Shown here piece by piece: positions 8,138 through 18,270 of a stretch of 64,000 nt of DNA. The DNA is from JALORV01 sp963754065 (GTDB taxonomy: Bacteria; Pseudomonadota; Gammaproteobacteria; Burkholderiales; Burkholderiaceae_F), in the NCBI GenBank assembly GCA_963754065.1, contig CAVWFH010000017.1:1-64000 (forward strand). The letters run 5' to 3'. The translations under genes were made by a program, and so were the position numbers. Within the stretch, counting starts at the first letter, position 1; each line of letters begins with the position of its first letter. The notes under the pieces are model-generated. The model searched no databases. It was not told where the DNA came from and saw only the letters and a program-made list of their open reading frames with translations.

Positions 8138-8866
8138 TCAGCGCAGCCGCGGCCGCTTCGGTGCCAACGATGGCAAGGTCTCTTCGACGATGGCCAGCAG
8201 GTCGCGCGCGCCGATCACTTGAACGCCGGGGCGGGCGCGCTCGGCCGCCGTGAGGATGGCCAGCGCGGCCGTGCGCGGACGCAGGGCCTGCACGCCAGCC
8301 GGCAGCATGATGTCCAGCACCGTGCGTCCCAGGGAGCGCACCGTACGGCTGATCCAGGGACCGCTGCCCTCCGCCAGTTCGTCCTGCGTCGGTCGTACGA
8401 TCAGGAGCGATTCGAACTTCATGGCCACCAGTTCGAGTTCCTGCTCGCTCGACACGGTGTGCGACGCTGCGTTCATCTGCAACAGCGCCGACAGCGGTGC
8501 AACCAGTACCAGTCGCCGAACGCCGGCTTCCCGGGCGATGCGGGCCGCCTCGATGACGTGGTCTGCTTCGATCGGCTGCACCGGCGAAGTGCGTGGCACC
8601 GGCATGTCCGTCCCGGTCACGCACACGTAGGCGTCATCGGCGGCGATGACCGAGGTGCCGATCACCCAGGGCCGGTACTTGGCGGCGGCCGATGCGATCG
8701 CCTGCTTCAACGCCACGTGCACCAGCCGATAACGCGGCGATGCCACCAGTGCGGCCAGCAGTTCCTCACCGAGCGCACCGGCCATGCCCAGCGCGAGTGC
8801 TACGCGGACCTCGTCCTTCGCGACACGATCATGCGGCGCGGCCGCAAGGCTTGCATCGAGTGTCAT
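8138..8866 (-). CDS. Rossmann-type NAD(P)-binding protein, NmrA/SDR-like, divergent
   Basis: The 242-residue protein resembles atypical short-chain dehydrogenases of the NmrA/HTATIP2 type. It has an N-terminal strand-loop VALALGMAGALGEELLAAL in place of the canonical TGxxGxxG, then GVRRLVLVAPLSAL and a C-terminal GVQVIGARDLL. The glycine loop is degenerate and there is no YxxxK pair, so it may bind a nucleotide without catalysing redox chemistry. It starts 22 bases after the VTT-reductase fusion gene and precedes the two glycosyltransferases. Its role is unknown; co-transcription with the cluster is likely. Confidence 0.6.
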   Translation of the reverse strand: MTLDASLAAAPHDRVAKDEVRVALALGMAGALGEELLAALVASPRYRLVHVALKQAIASAAAKYRPWVIGTSVIAADDAYVCVTGTDMPVPRTSPVQPIEADHVIEAARIAREAGVRRLVLVAPLSALLQMNAASHTVSSEQELELVAMKFESLLIVRPTQDELAEGSGPWISRTVRSLGRTVLDIMLPAGVQALRPRTAALAILTAAERARPGVQVIGARDLLAIVEETLPSLAPKRPRLR

Positions 8867-8888
8867 GCAGCTTCCAGGTGGCGGTCGA

Positions 8889-11120
8889 TCACTGCTGCTC
8901 GGCGGTATAGGCGGGGCGCTTGTCGCGCAACAGCGCCGATACGCTGCCCAGGACGGCGCCGAGACCGGTCGCGCCGCGCCGCCATGCCTGGAACGCCGCG
9001 AGAAAGCTCCATTGTCCCCGCGTTACTGTTGCACGCTTCCATGCGCCTGCAGCGTACTTGTTGGCTTCCGCCAGCGTCGGGTAGATGTGGATCGTGCCGA
9101 GGATCTTGTTCAAGCCCAGGCCGTGCTTCATCGCCAGCACGTACTCGGCGATCAGGTCGCCCGCGTGCTCGCCGACGATGGTGACACCGAGGATCCGGTC
9201 GGTGCCGGGATGAGTGAGCACCTTGACCAGTCCATGGGCTTCCTCGTCGGCAATGGCGCGGTCCAGGTCGTCGATGCCATAGATCGTCACGGTATGCGCA
9301 ATGTTTCTTTCCCTGGCCTCTGTTTCGTTCAGACCGACGCGCGCGACTTCCGGCTCGGTGAACGTGGCCCAGGGAATCACGCGGTAATCGGCCTTGAAAC
9401 GGCGAAAGCTTCCGAACAAGGCATTGACCGCCGCGTACCACGCCTGGTGCGCGGCCGTGTGCGTGAACTGGTAAGGCCCGGCGACATCGCCGCAGGCGTA
9501 GATGTTCGGATAGATCGTCTGCAGGTAGTCATCGGTTTCGAGGGTGCGCGCCTTCGTTGTGGCGATGCCGAGTTCCTCCAGACCGTAGCCCTGGGTGTTG
9601 GCTACACGGCCGACCGCCACCAGCACCTCGTCGAAGGGGATACGGATGTCCCGGCCCTCGTGTTCCGCGATCAGCACCTTCCCGTCACCCTGGATGACGA
9701 ACTGCCTGGCCTTGTGTCCGGTCAGCACGCGGATTCCCTCGGCCTCGAATTGCTTCTGCACCCGCGCCGAAACATCCGGGTCCTCGCGCATCATGATCCG
9801 CGGCAGCATTTCGACCTGCGTGACCTGCGACCCGAGGCGTGCGAAGGCCTGTGCCAGCTCCGAGCCGATCGGTCCGCCGCCCAGCACCACCAGCCGCTGC
9901 GGCAGCGTGCGCAGGTTCCAGACGTTTTCGGAAGTGAGGTAGCCGACATCCTCGAGACCCGGAATCGGCGGCACGAAGGGACGCGCGCCGGCCGCGATCA
10001 CGACGCTCTTCGTCGTCAGGGACTTCGGCCCCGCGGCCGTCTGCACCTCGACCGTCCACGGTGACGTGATCTTCGCCGTGCCTTCGATGACGTCGACGCC
10101 CAGGCCGGTGTAGCGCCCGATCGAGTCGTGTGGTTCGATGGCCGTGATCACCCGCTGCACGCGCTCCATCACGTCGGCGAAGTCGAACTTCGCGCTCGCA
10201 TGGGCGATGCCCAGCTCCCGGCTACGGGCGATGTGTGACACCAGCTTGGCCGAGCGGATCATCGCTTTGCTCGGTACGCAGCCGGTGTTCAGGCAATCGC
10301 CGCCCATCCGGTGCTTCTCGACCAGCGCCACCTTGGCCTTGGTGGCGGCCGCGATGTAGGACGACACGAGTCCTGCGCTGCCGGCGCCGATCACGACTAT
10401 GTTGTAGTCATAGGATGCAGGGCGCCTGCTCTCCCACTTCGCATAGACCTTGCGTGCCTTCACGCGGTCGACAATCTGCTTGGCGATCAGCGGAAAGATG
10501 CCGAGCAGCGCGAACGACACGAGCAGCGTTGGCGACAGCACGCCGCTCAGTGTCTCCACCTGTGCCAGTTGCGTGCCTACGTTTACGTAGACCGCAGTAC
10601 CGGCGAGCATCCCGATCTGGCTCACCCAGTAGAACGTACCGGCGCGAATCTTCGTCAGGCCCATCAGCAGGTTGATGACGAAATACGGGAAGATCGTCAC
10701 CAGCCGCAGTGCAAACAGGTAGAACGCACCGTCGCGCTCGATGCCTGCGTTGATGGCCGCAAGCTGGTTGCCGAAACGCTTCTGCACCGACTCGCCCAGC
10801 ACGAAGCGTGCAGCCAGCATCGCCAGCAGCGCGCCGATACTGGAGGCGAACGACACGACGATGAGCCCGGTCCAGAACCCGAACAGCGCGCCGCCGGCCA
10901 CCGTCATGGCGGTTGCGCCGGGTAGCGACAGCGCGGCTGTGGCCACGTAGATCGCGAAGAAGGCTGCGAGCGTCAGCACGCGGTGCTCCGCGTACAGCGC
11001 GACGAAGGATGCCTGCTGGCTCTTGAGGAACTCCAGGTCGAAAAATCGCTTCAGGTCGAACACCAAGAAAAGCGCGATCGCCGCGGCGATCAGCACGAGC
11101 ATCAGGAGCTTCCTGTTCAT
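8889..11120 (-). CDS. VTT (TVP38/TMEM64) membrane domain fused to a mercuric reductase-like flavoprotein
   Basis: This is a 743-residue two-part protein. Residues 1-215 form a VTT/DedA-like integral membrane domain: several hydrophobic segments, a LSLPGATAMTVAGGALFG motif and FALRLVTIFPYFVIN. Residues 238-743 are a complete class I pyridine nucleotide-disulfide oxidoreductase. The FAD site is VVIGAGSAGL, the redox pair Cys276/Cys281 lies in GGDCLNTGCVPSK, an NAD site GGGPIGSELA follows, and the C-terminal dimerisation domain contains HIYPTLAE. The reductase is close to mercuric reductase or dihydrolipoamide dehydrogenase but lacks an HMA domain. The architecture places a dithiol reductase on the membrane. 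It lies in the ArsS cluster, after a 160-base gap that could hold its own promoter. Confidence 0.9.
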   Translation of the reverse strand: MNRKLLMLVLIAAAIALFLVFDLKRFFDLEFLKSQQASFVALYAEHRVLTLAAFFAIYVATAALSLPGATAMTVAGGALFGFWTGLIVVSFASSIGALLAMLAARFVLGESVQKRFGNQLAAINAGIERDGAFYLFALRLVTIFPYFVINLLMGLTKIRAGTFYWVSQIGMLAGTAVYVNVGTQLAQVETLSGVLSPTLLVSFALLGIFPLIAKQIVDRVKARKVYAKWESRRPASYDYNIVVIGAGSAGLVSSYIAAATKAKVALVEKHRMGGDCLNTGCVPSKAMIRSAKLVSHIARSRELGIAHASAKFDFADVMERVQRVITAIEPHDSIGRYTGLGVDVIEGTAKITSPWTVEVQTAAGPKSLTTKSVVIAAGARPFVPPIPGLEDVGYLTSENVWNLRTLPQRLVVLGGGPIGSELAQAFARLGSQVTQVEMLPRIMMREDPDVSARVQKQFEAEGIRVLTGHKARQFVIQGDGKVLIAEHEGRDIRIPFDEVLVAVGRVANTQGYGLEELGIATTKARTLETDDYLQTIYPNIYACGDVAGPYQFTHTAAHQAWYAAVNALFGSFRRFKADYRVIPWATFTEPEVARVGLNETEARERNIAHTVTIYGIDDLDRAIADEEAHGLVKVLTHPGTDRILGVTIVGEHAGDLIAEYVLAMKHGLGLNKILGTIHIYPTLAEANKYAAGAWKRATVTRGQWSFLAAFQAWRRGATGLGAVLGSVSALLRDKRPAYTAEQQ

Positions 11121-11184
11121 GGCAGACCCTTCGGCCCCGCAGGGCCGCGCGGTTCACGGCGGCGAGTCGATGTTCGACCCATGT

Positions 11185-11205
11185 TGAACGTACGGTACCC
11201 GTTCA
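11185..11205. promoter_or_regulatory. Inverted repeat upstream of the VTT-reductase gene
   Basis: TGAACG and CGTTCA (11185-11190, 11200-11205) form a six-base dyad with a nine-base spacer, 65 bases upstream of the VTT-reductase start. A second small dyad, GTCGA-TGT-TCGAC, lies at 11166-11178. Either could be an operator in the only sizeable gap of the cluster. The evidence is symmetry and position alone. Confidence 0.25.
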
Positions 11206-11280
11206 GGTGGGCGCGGGTAGCGTGACACTACCTTGAGCCGGCGGCCGAGACTGCACCGGAGTCGCGAGTAACCTCCGGTC

Positions 11281-12280
11281 TCAGGCGGGGCAGGTCGCCG
11301 GTGCGCGTCCGAGCGCTTGATCGATCGCATAGCCCGGGCCTGCCACGATGCGCGCCCGGTACGAGACGGCCGCCGGGGACCCGGCTGGCCACATCGCGTC
11401 GAAGCACCGAAGCCAGGCGTCAAGATCGAATTCGATCCGGAGTGCATCGACAAAGCAGGCGCGGTTTCCGATCCAGTCGTTGAGGCCGTAGAGGCGGACC
11501 GGTTCGAGTGCGTGCGGCAGGGCGCGCGTCGCGATGCGTGTGATCACGCCATGGGTCGTCCCGGCAAAGTTGGCCATGCCGGCGGCGCCGTTGTTGATAA
11601 CGAAGCCACGTGCCGTTGTCTTCAGCGCCGGCGCGCAGGTGTGACTGCAGGCAAAGCCGTCCACGGCCGCCAGTTCGAGTGCCGCATCGAACGCTGCATC
11701 GGGAAAATGCGCCGACGCGCTGCCGTGCAGCCGGTCGTGCGCGAAGCGCCAGCCGGCCAGCGACCATGCATCGCCGTGAACGATGGCGATGCGTGCGCCT
11801 CCCACGCGCGCGACTGCATGCATCGGCAAGTTCCTGAGTGCAGCCTGGCTGCCCGTCACTTGCAAGGCCAAGTCGCGCAGCCGCCGGAGGATGGCATTGC
11901 TGCGGGCGACGTCGTCGTCGGGGACCGACTCGGGGTAGGCGCAGCCGCATCCCGCCGCGTTGTCATCGGAGGCGATCTCGGTCTCGACGTTGCCGCGCAG
12001 TGCTGTATACGCCAGCACACGTCGCTGGATTTCGTCGAAGTGGCCGGGTTCGGCGTCGAACCAGTGAAAGTCGCCGTTGAATACCAGTGACGGAGCGATC
12101 GACTCGTGCATCGCCAGGTGCTCGATCGCATCGAGTGCGAACGCATTTCCGTACAGTCCGCCGATGACGTAAAGCACGTCGGTGGTGACATCGGCCGGCC
12201 GCGCGAACGTGCGCGGCGAATAGGCATAGGACGGCGGACAGGTCCGCCCCGGCGAGTCGGAGCGGCGGGTGTGTGTCGCC

Positions 12281-12288
<8 letters not shown>
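11281..12288 (-). CDS. Metallophosphoesterase-like protein next to arsS
   Basis: The protein is about 335 residues long and resembles calcineurin-like phosphoesterases. It has VLYVIGGLYGNAFALDAI near the N-terminus (the DxHGN-type block, here GGLYGN), VFNGDFHWFD (the GDxxD/GNHD-type block), LRGNVETEI and IAIVHGDAW (a late GDxH-like block), and FVINNGAAGM. Several metal ligands are altered, so activity is uncertain. The TTG at 12288 is proposed as the start because it overlaps the arsS stop by 8 bases; the open frame runs to 12372. Proteins like this are frequent arsS neighbours as far as I recall, so I place it in the same pathway. Confidence 0.62.
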
Positions 12289-13267
<979 letters not shown>

Positions 13268-13372
13268 TCAGATCTCCGGTCGGACAGTGCCAATTCGAGC
13301 TTCAAGCCGGGCCATCGTGCCAGCGCCGCCGGCCTGTGTCGACGCCATCGGCAGCGGTGTCGGCGCGACGCG

Positions 13373-13561
13373 TCACTCGCCCACACGCTTCATCGCCTCG
13401 CGCAGGAACTGCATCTGGCGATTGAACCGGGTACAGCTCGTGCAGGCGAAAAGGTGCAGGCGCACGCGCAGCCGTTCGCCCAGCGGCAGATCACGATCGA
13501 GCTGTTCCGCCACCAGCCGATGCGCTTCCTTGCAGGTCAGGCGGACCAGCGAACCACCCAA
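13373..13561 (-). CDS. Zinc-finger (zf-HC2) anti-sigma-type protein
   Basis: The 62-residue protein has the anti-sigma zinc-binding pattern Cys10, His14 and then His36-x3-Cys40-x2-Cys43. No transmembrane segment follows, so it is a soluble, single-domain member. It sits one base after the ECF sigma factor stop, the usual arrangement for a cognate sigma/anti-sigma pair. By analogy with ZAS proteins it probably holds the sigma factor inactive until the zinc-cysteine centre is oxidised or occupied by a thiophilic agent. Arsenic would be a plausible ligand, but that is inference. Confidence 0.82.
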   Translation of the reverse strand: MGGSLVRLTCKEAHRLVAEQLDRDLPLGERLRVRLHLFACTSCTRFNRQMQFLREAMKRVGE

Positions 13562-13562
13562 T

Positions 13563-14135
13563 TCAGACCCCTTCCTTCGCGTCGAACCAGTTCAACGTCA
13601 GGCACTCGCGCAGCCGCATGCGTGCTCGATACAGCATCACGAAACAGTTGGTCGAACTGATGCCGAGTTCCTTACAGATCTCGTCGCTGTCCTGCTCCAG
13701 CCATTCCCGCATCATGAAAATCCGACCGAGCGCTGGCGGCAGTTTGTCGACACAGGCTTGCAGCACCTGCAGGAACTGCGTCTGGCCCAGGCTGGCCTCC
13801 GGACTTGCCCACGGTTCCACCGGGGTCGCGAAGTGACCCTCGGCGTTGAACAGTTCATCGTAGGACTCGGCGCCGGCCGCCTCGACCTCGGCCTCAAGCG
13901 AGATTTCACGATGACCGCGCCGGAAGTGGTCGATGATCTTGTGCTTGAGGATGCCGACCACCCAGGTCTTCAGCTGCGATTGCCCGGTGAAGTTGGACGC
14001 GCCTTCGAGCGCCGCGATCAGCGTCTCGGACACGACATCTTCGGCCCACGCGTCATTGCGAAGCTGCAGCCGCGCGATCCGGAGCAGCATCGGCTGCAGC
14101 GGAGCGAGGGCGTCGTGCAGTGGGGCGTCAGGCAT
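13563..14135 (-). CDS. ECF-type sigma-70 family RNA polymerase sigma factor
   Basis: The 190-residue protein has sigma region 2 (LRIARLQLRNDAWAEDVVSETLIAAL, then LKTWVVGILKHKIIDHFRR) and region 4 (DEICKELGISSTNCFVMLYRARMRLRE), a recognisable helix-turn-helix. The ATG at 14135 gives the expected domain start, although the frame is open to 14201. A zf-HC2 partner follows immediately and the arsS cluster continues on the same strand. It is therefore a good candidate to drive that cluster or its own promoter. The region upstream is the 3' end of a broken dehydrogenase gene. Confidence 0.9.
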   Translation of the reverse strand: MPDAPLHDALAPLQPMLLRIARLQLRNDAWAEDVVSETLIAALEGASNFTGQSQLKTWVVGILKHKIIDHFRRGHREISLEAEVEAAGAESYDELFNAEGHFATPVEPWASPEASLGQTQFLQVLQACVDKLPPALGRIFMMREWLEQDSDEICKELGISSTNCFVMLYRARMRLRECLTLNWFDAKEGV

Positions 14136-14225
14136 GGAGGGTGGATTTCCGGTGCGGCCTGCGCTTCGACCCGCGCGGAGGCGGGAAGTGCCCGCCTTCA
14201 AGTGGTAGCGCCAAGGCCTGCAGGC

Positions 14226-15129
14226 TCAGGCGCCCTTGCGCAGGCGCCGGATCAGGCTCGAGGTATCCCAGCGCTGGCCGCCCATGGCCTGCACGTCGGC
14301 GTAGAACTGGTCGACCAGCGCCGCGACGGGCAGCGGTGCGCCGTTGCTGCGCGCTTCATCGAGGCACAGGCCGAGGTCCTTGCGCATCCAGTCCACGGCG
14401 AAGCCGAAGTCGAACTTGTCGTCGATCATCGTCGGTCCGCGGTTGTCCATCTGCCAGCTCTGCGCCGCACCCTTGCCCAGTACCTGCAGCACGAGCTTCA
14501 TGTCGAGGCCGGCGGCCTGGCCGAAGCTGATGCCCTCGGACAGGCCCTGGACCAGCCCGGCGATGCACAGCTGGTTGACCATTTTCGACGAGTTGGCCAG
14601 CGCCGGTTTCGCCGATACGCGTCACGGCCTTGGCAAAGGCCATCGCCACCGGGTGCACGCGCTCGAACGGCGCCAGGTCGCCGCCGCACATGACGGTGAG
14701 CGCGCCGTTGACCGCGCCGGCCTGGCCACCCGAAACTGGGGCGTCGATGAAGTGCAGGCCGCGACCGCGGGCTTCGGCATACAGTTCGCGCGCCACGCGG
14801 GCCGAGGCCGTCGTGTCGTCGAACACGATCGCGTCCTTGCCCAGGCCGGCAAAAGCGCCGTCCGCGCCGAGCATCACGCTGCGCAGGTCGTCGTCATTGC
14901 CGACGCACGAAAAGACCATCTGGGCATCGGCGGCCGCTTCGCGCGGCGTGCGCGCCGCCCGGCCGCCAAACTCCTCGACCCACTGGTCCGACTTCTTGGC
15001 GGTGCGGTTGTAGACGGTGACGTGATGGCCGGCGCGGGCCAGATGCCCGGCCATCGGATAGCCCATGACACCGAGTCCGAGGAAGGCGACGTGGTGCTTG
15101 GGTACGGCGTCGTAGGTCTTGGTCGTCAT
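14226..15129 (-). pseudogene. 3-hydroxyisobutyrate dehydrogenase-family gene with a frameshift
   Basis: Two frames together make one beta-hydroxyacid dehydrogenase. The 5' part (15129 down to about 14590) has the NAD-binding start VAFLGLGVMGYPMAGHL and the substrate motif DAPVSGGQAGAVNGALT. The 3' part (14582 to 14226) continues with MVNQLCIAGLVQGLSEG and the rest of the helical C-terminal domain. Normally GAGQLxKMVNQ is continuous, with the lysine catalytic. Here one extra base, most simply the C at 14586 of the plus strand, changes frame exactly at that lysine. The remaining sequence looks undecayed, so this is either a very recent mutation or a sequencing error. Confidence 0.85.
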
Positions 15130-15263
15130 CGGCTCGGCATCCGTCGGTTCATGAAGCTGCCGATTCTACTGACCGACCAGGCTCTCGACCTGTGCCCGAC
15201 GGCCGCGGGCACGGGCCAGCCTCCGGACTGTCCGAGGCTTGCCAGGCAATCCGACACGGCCTT

Positions 15264-16394
15264 TCAGGAAGCTGCGGTCGCCTCGGCAAAGCGCGGGCTC
15301 ATCAGCCCGGGCTCGGACGTGTCGTGCGCGTGCTTGCGTGACCGGATCTGGTTGACCATTTCGAGCGCTGACTGAGTGCAGGGTGGCAGGTCCACGTCGC
15401 TGGTTCGGAGCGGCGTCACGCGGTCGCCCCAGCGCACGAGGTGCGAGCACAGCGTCAGGCCACCACCGAAGCCCGGCATCAGGATCGTCGCGCCGGGTTT
15501 CACCCGGCCCTCCTCGAGTGCATCGACGAGCGCCACCGGCACGGTCGCTGCCGACATGTTGCCGTAGCGCTGCACCGTGAGGAACACCTTTTCCATCGGC
15601 AATCCGGTGTGCTTGGCGACCGACTCGATGATGCGCAGATTGGCTTGGTGCGGGACGACGATGTCGATCTGGTCCGCCGTCACGCCGCACTTTTGCATCA
15701 CCTTCTGCGAGGCGAGGGACATGCCCTTGACGGCCTTCTTGAAGATCTCCTGTCCGTCGAAATCCCACAGCGTGTCGCCGAACTGCACGCCGCGGTTGGC
15801 GTACGTGCATCCCATGCCGCGCACGCGCAGGATGTGGCGGGCATCGGCATAGCAACCGAGCTGTTCGCCGAGCAGGCCTTCCTGCTTGTCGCTCGCCTGG
15901 ATGACGACCGCCGCGCAGCCGTCGCCGAACAGCACGGCGACATTGCGGTTGGTCCAGTCCATGTAGGGCGAGATCAGCTCGACGCCGATCACCAGCGCGT
16001 TGCGGACCGCGCCTGTGCGCACCATCGCCGTCGCGCACGACAGGCCGTACAGGAAGCTGGTGCACGCGGTATTGATGTCCATCGACGCGGCGTTGACAGC
16101 ACCCAGCTTCACCTGCACCCCGGAGGCGCTGTTCGGCACCTGCTCGTCGTTGCTGCAGCTGCCGTAGACGATCAGGTCGATGTCCTCGGCGGCCAGTCCC
16201 GCACAGGCCAGCGCGCGGGCGCTCGCCACCGTCGCCATGTCGATCGCCCCGACGTGCGAGATCCGGCGCTCTTTCATGCCGGTGCGCGACATGATCCAGT
16301 CGTCGGTCGTGTCGAGGAACGTGGCGAGATCCGGATTGGTCAGGACGGCCGGCGGCATGCATTTGCCCCAGCCCGTGATGGCAGCGTAGGTCAT
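15264..16394 (-). CDS. Beta-ketoacyl-ACP synthase III family protein
   Basis: KAS III enzymes condense an acyl-CoA with malonyl-ACP. The catalytic triad is complete: Cys111 in NTACTSF, His249 in VPHQANLRI and Asn279 in YGNMSAAT. The signature DDWIMSRTGMKERR lies near the N-terminus. At 376 residues it is longer than typical FabH (about 317), with extra sequence at the C-terminus after the HLVRWGDR segment. It stands alone, away from fab genes, so it is more likely a specialised KAS III than the housekeeping FabH. AAGGAATCTC before the ATG is a good ribosome site. Confidence 0.85.
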   Translation of the reverse strand: MTYAAITGWGKCMPPAVLTNPDLATFLDTTDDWIMSRTGMKERRISHVGAIDMATVASARALACAGLAAEDIDLIVYGSCSNDEQVPNSASGVQVKLGAVNAASMDINTACTSFLYGLSCATAMVRTGAVRNALVIGVELISPYMDWTNRNVAVLFGDGCAAVVIQASDKQEGLLGEQLGCYADARHILRVRGMGCTYANRGVQFGDTLWDFDGQEIFKKAVKGMSLASQKVMQKCGVTADQIDIVVPHQANLRIIESVAKHTGLPMEKVFLTVQRYGNMSAATVPVALVDALEEGRVKPGATILMPGFGGGLTLCSHLVRWGDRVTPLRTSDVDLPPCTQSALEMVNQIRSRKHAHDTSEPGLMSPRFAEATAAS

Positions 16395-16542
16395 GAGATT
16401 CCTTGTGTCTCTGGCCGGTCCGTTCGTAGCGTGCCGGTCCGCGAAGCAGTCATTCTCTCAAAAAGCCGGAGCCCCGCTGTGCGGCGGGTCGGCGGCTTTC
16501 AGCTTCTCCACCGCGTTGGTGGTCCCGCCGCGGCGTGGGCGT

Positions 16543-18234
16543 TCAGTACCCCGCGGCGAGACCGTCGCGGCGCGAGTCGCTGGCGGCGACGTAACCGTCG
16601 ACCGCCGGATCGCCGAGCCGCCAGATGAACTGCCCGGAACCAAAGTCCATGTAGCTGTCGTTCGCGCTCATCACATGGTGGCCGCGCCGCTGCAGCTCGT
16701 CGACGATGGCCGGCGGCATCGAGCCCTCGACCTCGACGTCGAGCCCGGTCATGACCTTCCAGCGCGGCGCATCGCAGGCGGCCTGCGGCTGCTGCTTCGC
16801 GAGCAGCATGCGCACCAGTGTCTGCACGTGACCCTGCGGCTGCATGTTGCCGCCCATCACGCCGTAGCTCATCACGGGCTGGCCGCCCTTCATCACGAAC
16901 GCCGGGATGATCGTGTGGAACGGCCGCTTGCCGGGAGCGACGACATTGGCGCTGGCCGGGTCCATCGAGAATCCATACCCGCGGTTCTGCAGCGAGATGC
17001 CATAGCCCGGCACCACGACGCCCGAGCCGAAACCCATGTAGTTCGACTGGATCAGCGAGACCATCATGCCGCTCTCATCGGCTGTCGTCAGGTAGATCGT
17101 GCCGCCGCGCGGTGGTGTGCCGGCCTCGGCCACTTGCGCACGCTGCATGTCGATGCGCCGTGCGCGCGCCGCGAGGTAATCGTCGTCGAGAAGATCGGCC
17201 GGCGACAGGCGCATGCTGCGCGGATCGGCCACGTAGGCGTAGGTGTCCGCAAAGGCGAGCTTCATCGCCTCGATCGCGACATGGTGCCAGTCGGCGCTGT
17301 CGATGGCGTAGTCCGCCAGCGGTGTGTGGCGCAGCAGGCCGAGACACGACAGCGCCGCGAGCCCCTGGCCGTTGGGCGGAATCTCGTGCAGCTCGTGACC
17401 ATGAAAATGCGTGTTGATGGTGCCGACCCAGCCGTGCTGCTGCACGAAGTCCCAGTAGGCAGCGAGGTCGGCGGCGGTCAGCGTGCCGCCGGTGGCGCGC
17501 GCATGGCGCTCGATGGCATCGGCCACCTCGCCGCGATAGAACGCCTCGGCGCCGTGGCGGGCGAGCAGGCTGAAGGTGCGCGCTGCGCCGGCCAGCGTGA
17601 AGTGTTCACCGATAGCCGGAGCGCGTCCCCTCGGCATGAAGTGTTCGGCGAAGCCCGGGCCGTCCTTCAGCAGCGGCACCGCGCGCTGCCACTTTTCGTG
17701 CACGATCGCCGAGACAGCGAAGCCGCGCTCGGCGTAGTCGAGCGCCGGCGCCATGATGTCGGCGAATTGCAGTTTGCCGAGCCGCTGATGCAGCGACCCC
17801 CAGCCGGCCACTGCGCCGGGCACGGTCACGGTGTCCCAGCCTCGCACCGGCCGCGTCTGCGCGAGGTTCTCGCCGTACTTGCGGCGGAAGTAATCGAGCG
17901 ACCACGCTGCAGGCGCGGTGCCGCTGGAATTCAGACCCAGCAGTTCGCGCGACGCAGGGTCCCAGACGATCGCGAAGTTGTCCGCGCCAAGGCCGTTGCT
18001 GCACGGCTCGGTCATCGTGATGACGGCAGCGGCGGCGATCGCTGCGTCGACCGCATTGCCGCCGGCCTGCATGATGCGCAGCCCGGCCTGTGCAGCCAGC
18101 GGCTGGCTCGTGGCCACCACGTTGCGGGCGAACACCGGCGTGCGGGTGGTCGGGTAGGGGTTGGTCCAGTCGAAGTGCATCTCGGTTACGCCGTGTCGCG
18201 GACGGCGCTGTGCATCCGCTCCGGCGACGTTCAT
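16543..18234 (-). CDS. Gamma-glutamyltransferase family protein
   Basis: This Ntn-hydrolase of 563 residues hydrolyses or transfers gamma-glutamyl groups such as that of glutathione. The autoprocessing nucleophile is predicted as Thr379 in GGTIYLTTAD, aligned with Thr391 of E. coli GGT. Upstream conserved blocks include GGNAVDAAIAA and SNGLGADNFA. No clear signal peptide is visible from the ATG at 18234, nor from the alternative at 18180, so it may be cytoplasmic. It lies 36 bases after tctA on the same strand, which suggests that the transporter imports its substrate or product. Confidence 0.88.
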   Translation of the reverse strand: MNVAGADAQRRPRHGVTEMHFDWTNPYPTTRTPVFARNVVATSQPLAAQAGLRIMQAGGNAVDAAIAAAAVITMTEPCSNGLGADNFAIVWDPASRELLGLNSSGTAPAAWSLDYFRRKYGENLAQTRPVRGWDTVTVPGAVAGWGSLHQRLGKLQFADIMAPALDYAERGFAVSAIVHEKWQRAVPLLKDGPGFAEHFMPRGRAPAIGEHFTLAGAARTFSLLARHGAEAFYRGEVADAIERHARATGGTLTAADLAAYWDFVQQHGWVGTINTHFHGHELHEIPPNGQGLAALSCLGLLRHTPLADYAIDSADWHHVAIEAMKLAFADTYAYVADPRSMRLSPADLLDDDYLAARARRIDMQRAQVAEAGTPPRGGTIYLTTADESGMMVSLIQSNYMGFGSGVVVPGYGISLQNRGYGFSMDPASANVVAPGKRPFHTIIPAFVMKGGQPVMSYGVMGGNMQPQGHVQTLVRMLLAKQQPQAACDAPRWKVMTGLDVEVEGSMPPAIVDELQRRGHHVMSANDSYMDFGSGQFIWRLGDPAVDGYVAASDSRRDGLAAGY

Positions 18235-18270
18235 GGTGGGTGCGAAGCGCAGCGGTCCGGCCGACCGGCC

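Noticed and set aside
8784..10064. 426-codon plus-strand frame opposite the VTT-reductase fusion
   Set aside because: The minus strand carries the full FAD, NAD and redox-cysteine motifs; the plus frame is a compositional shadow.
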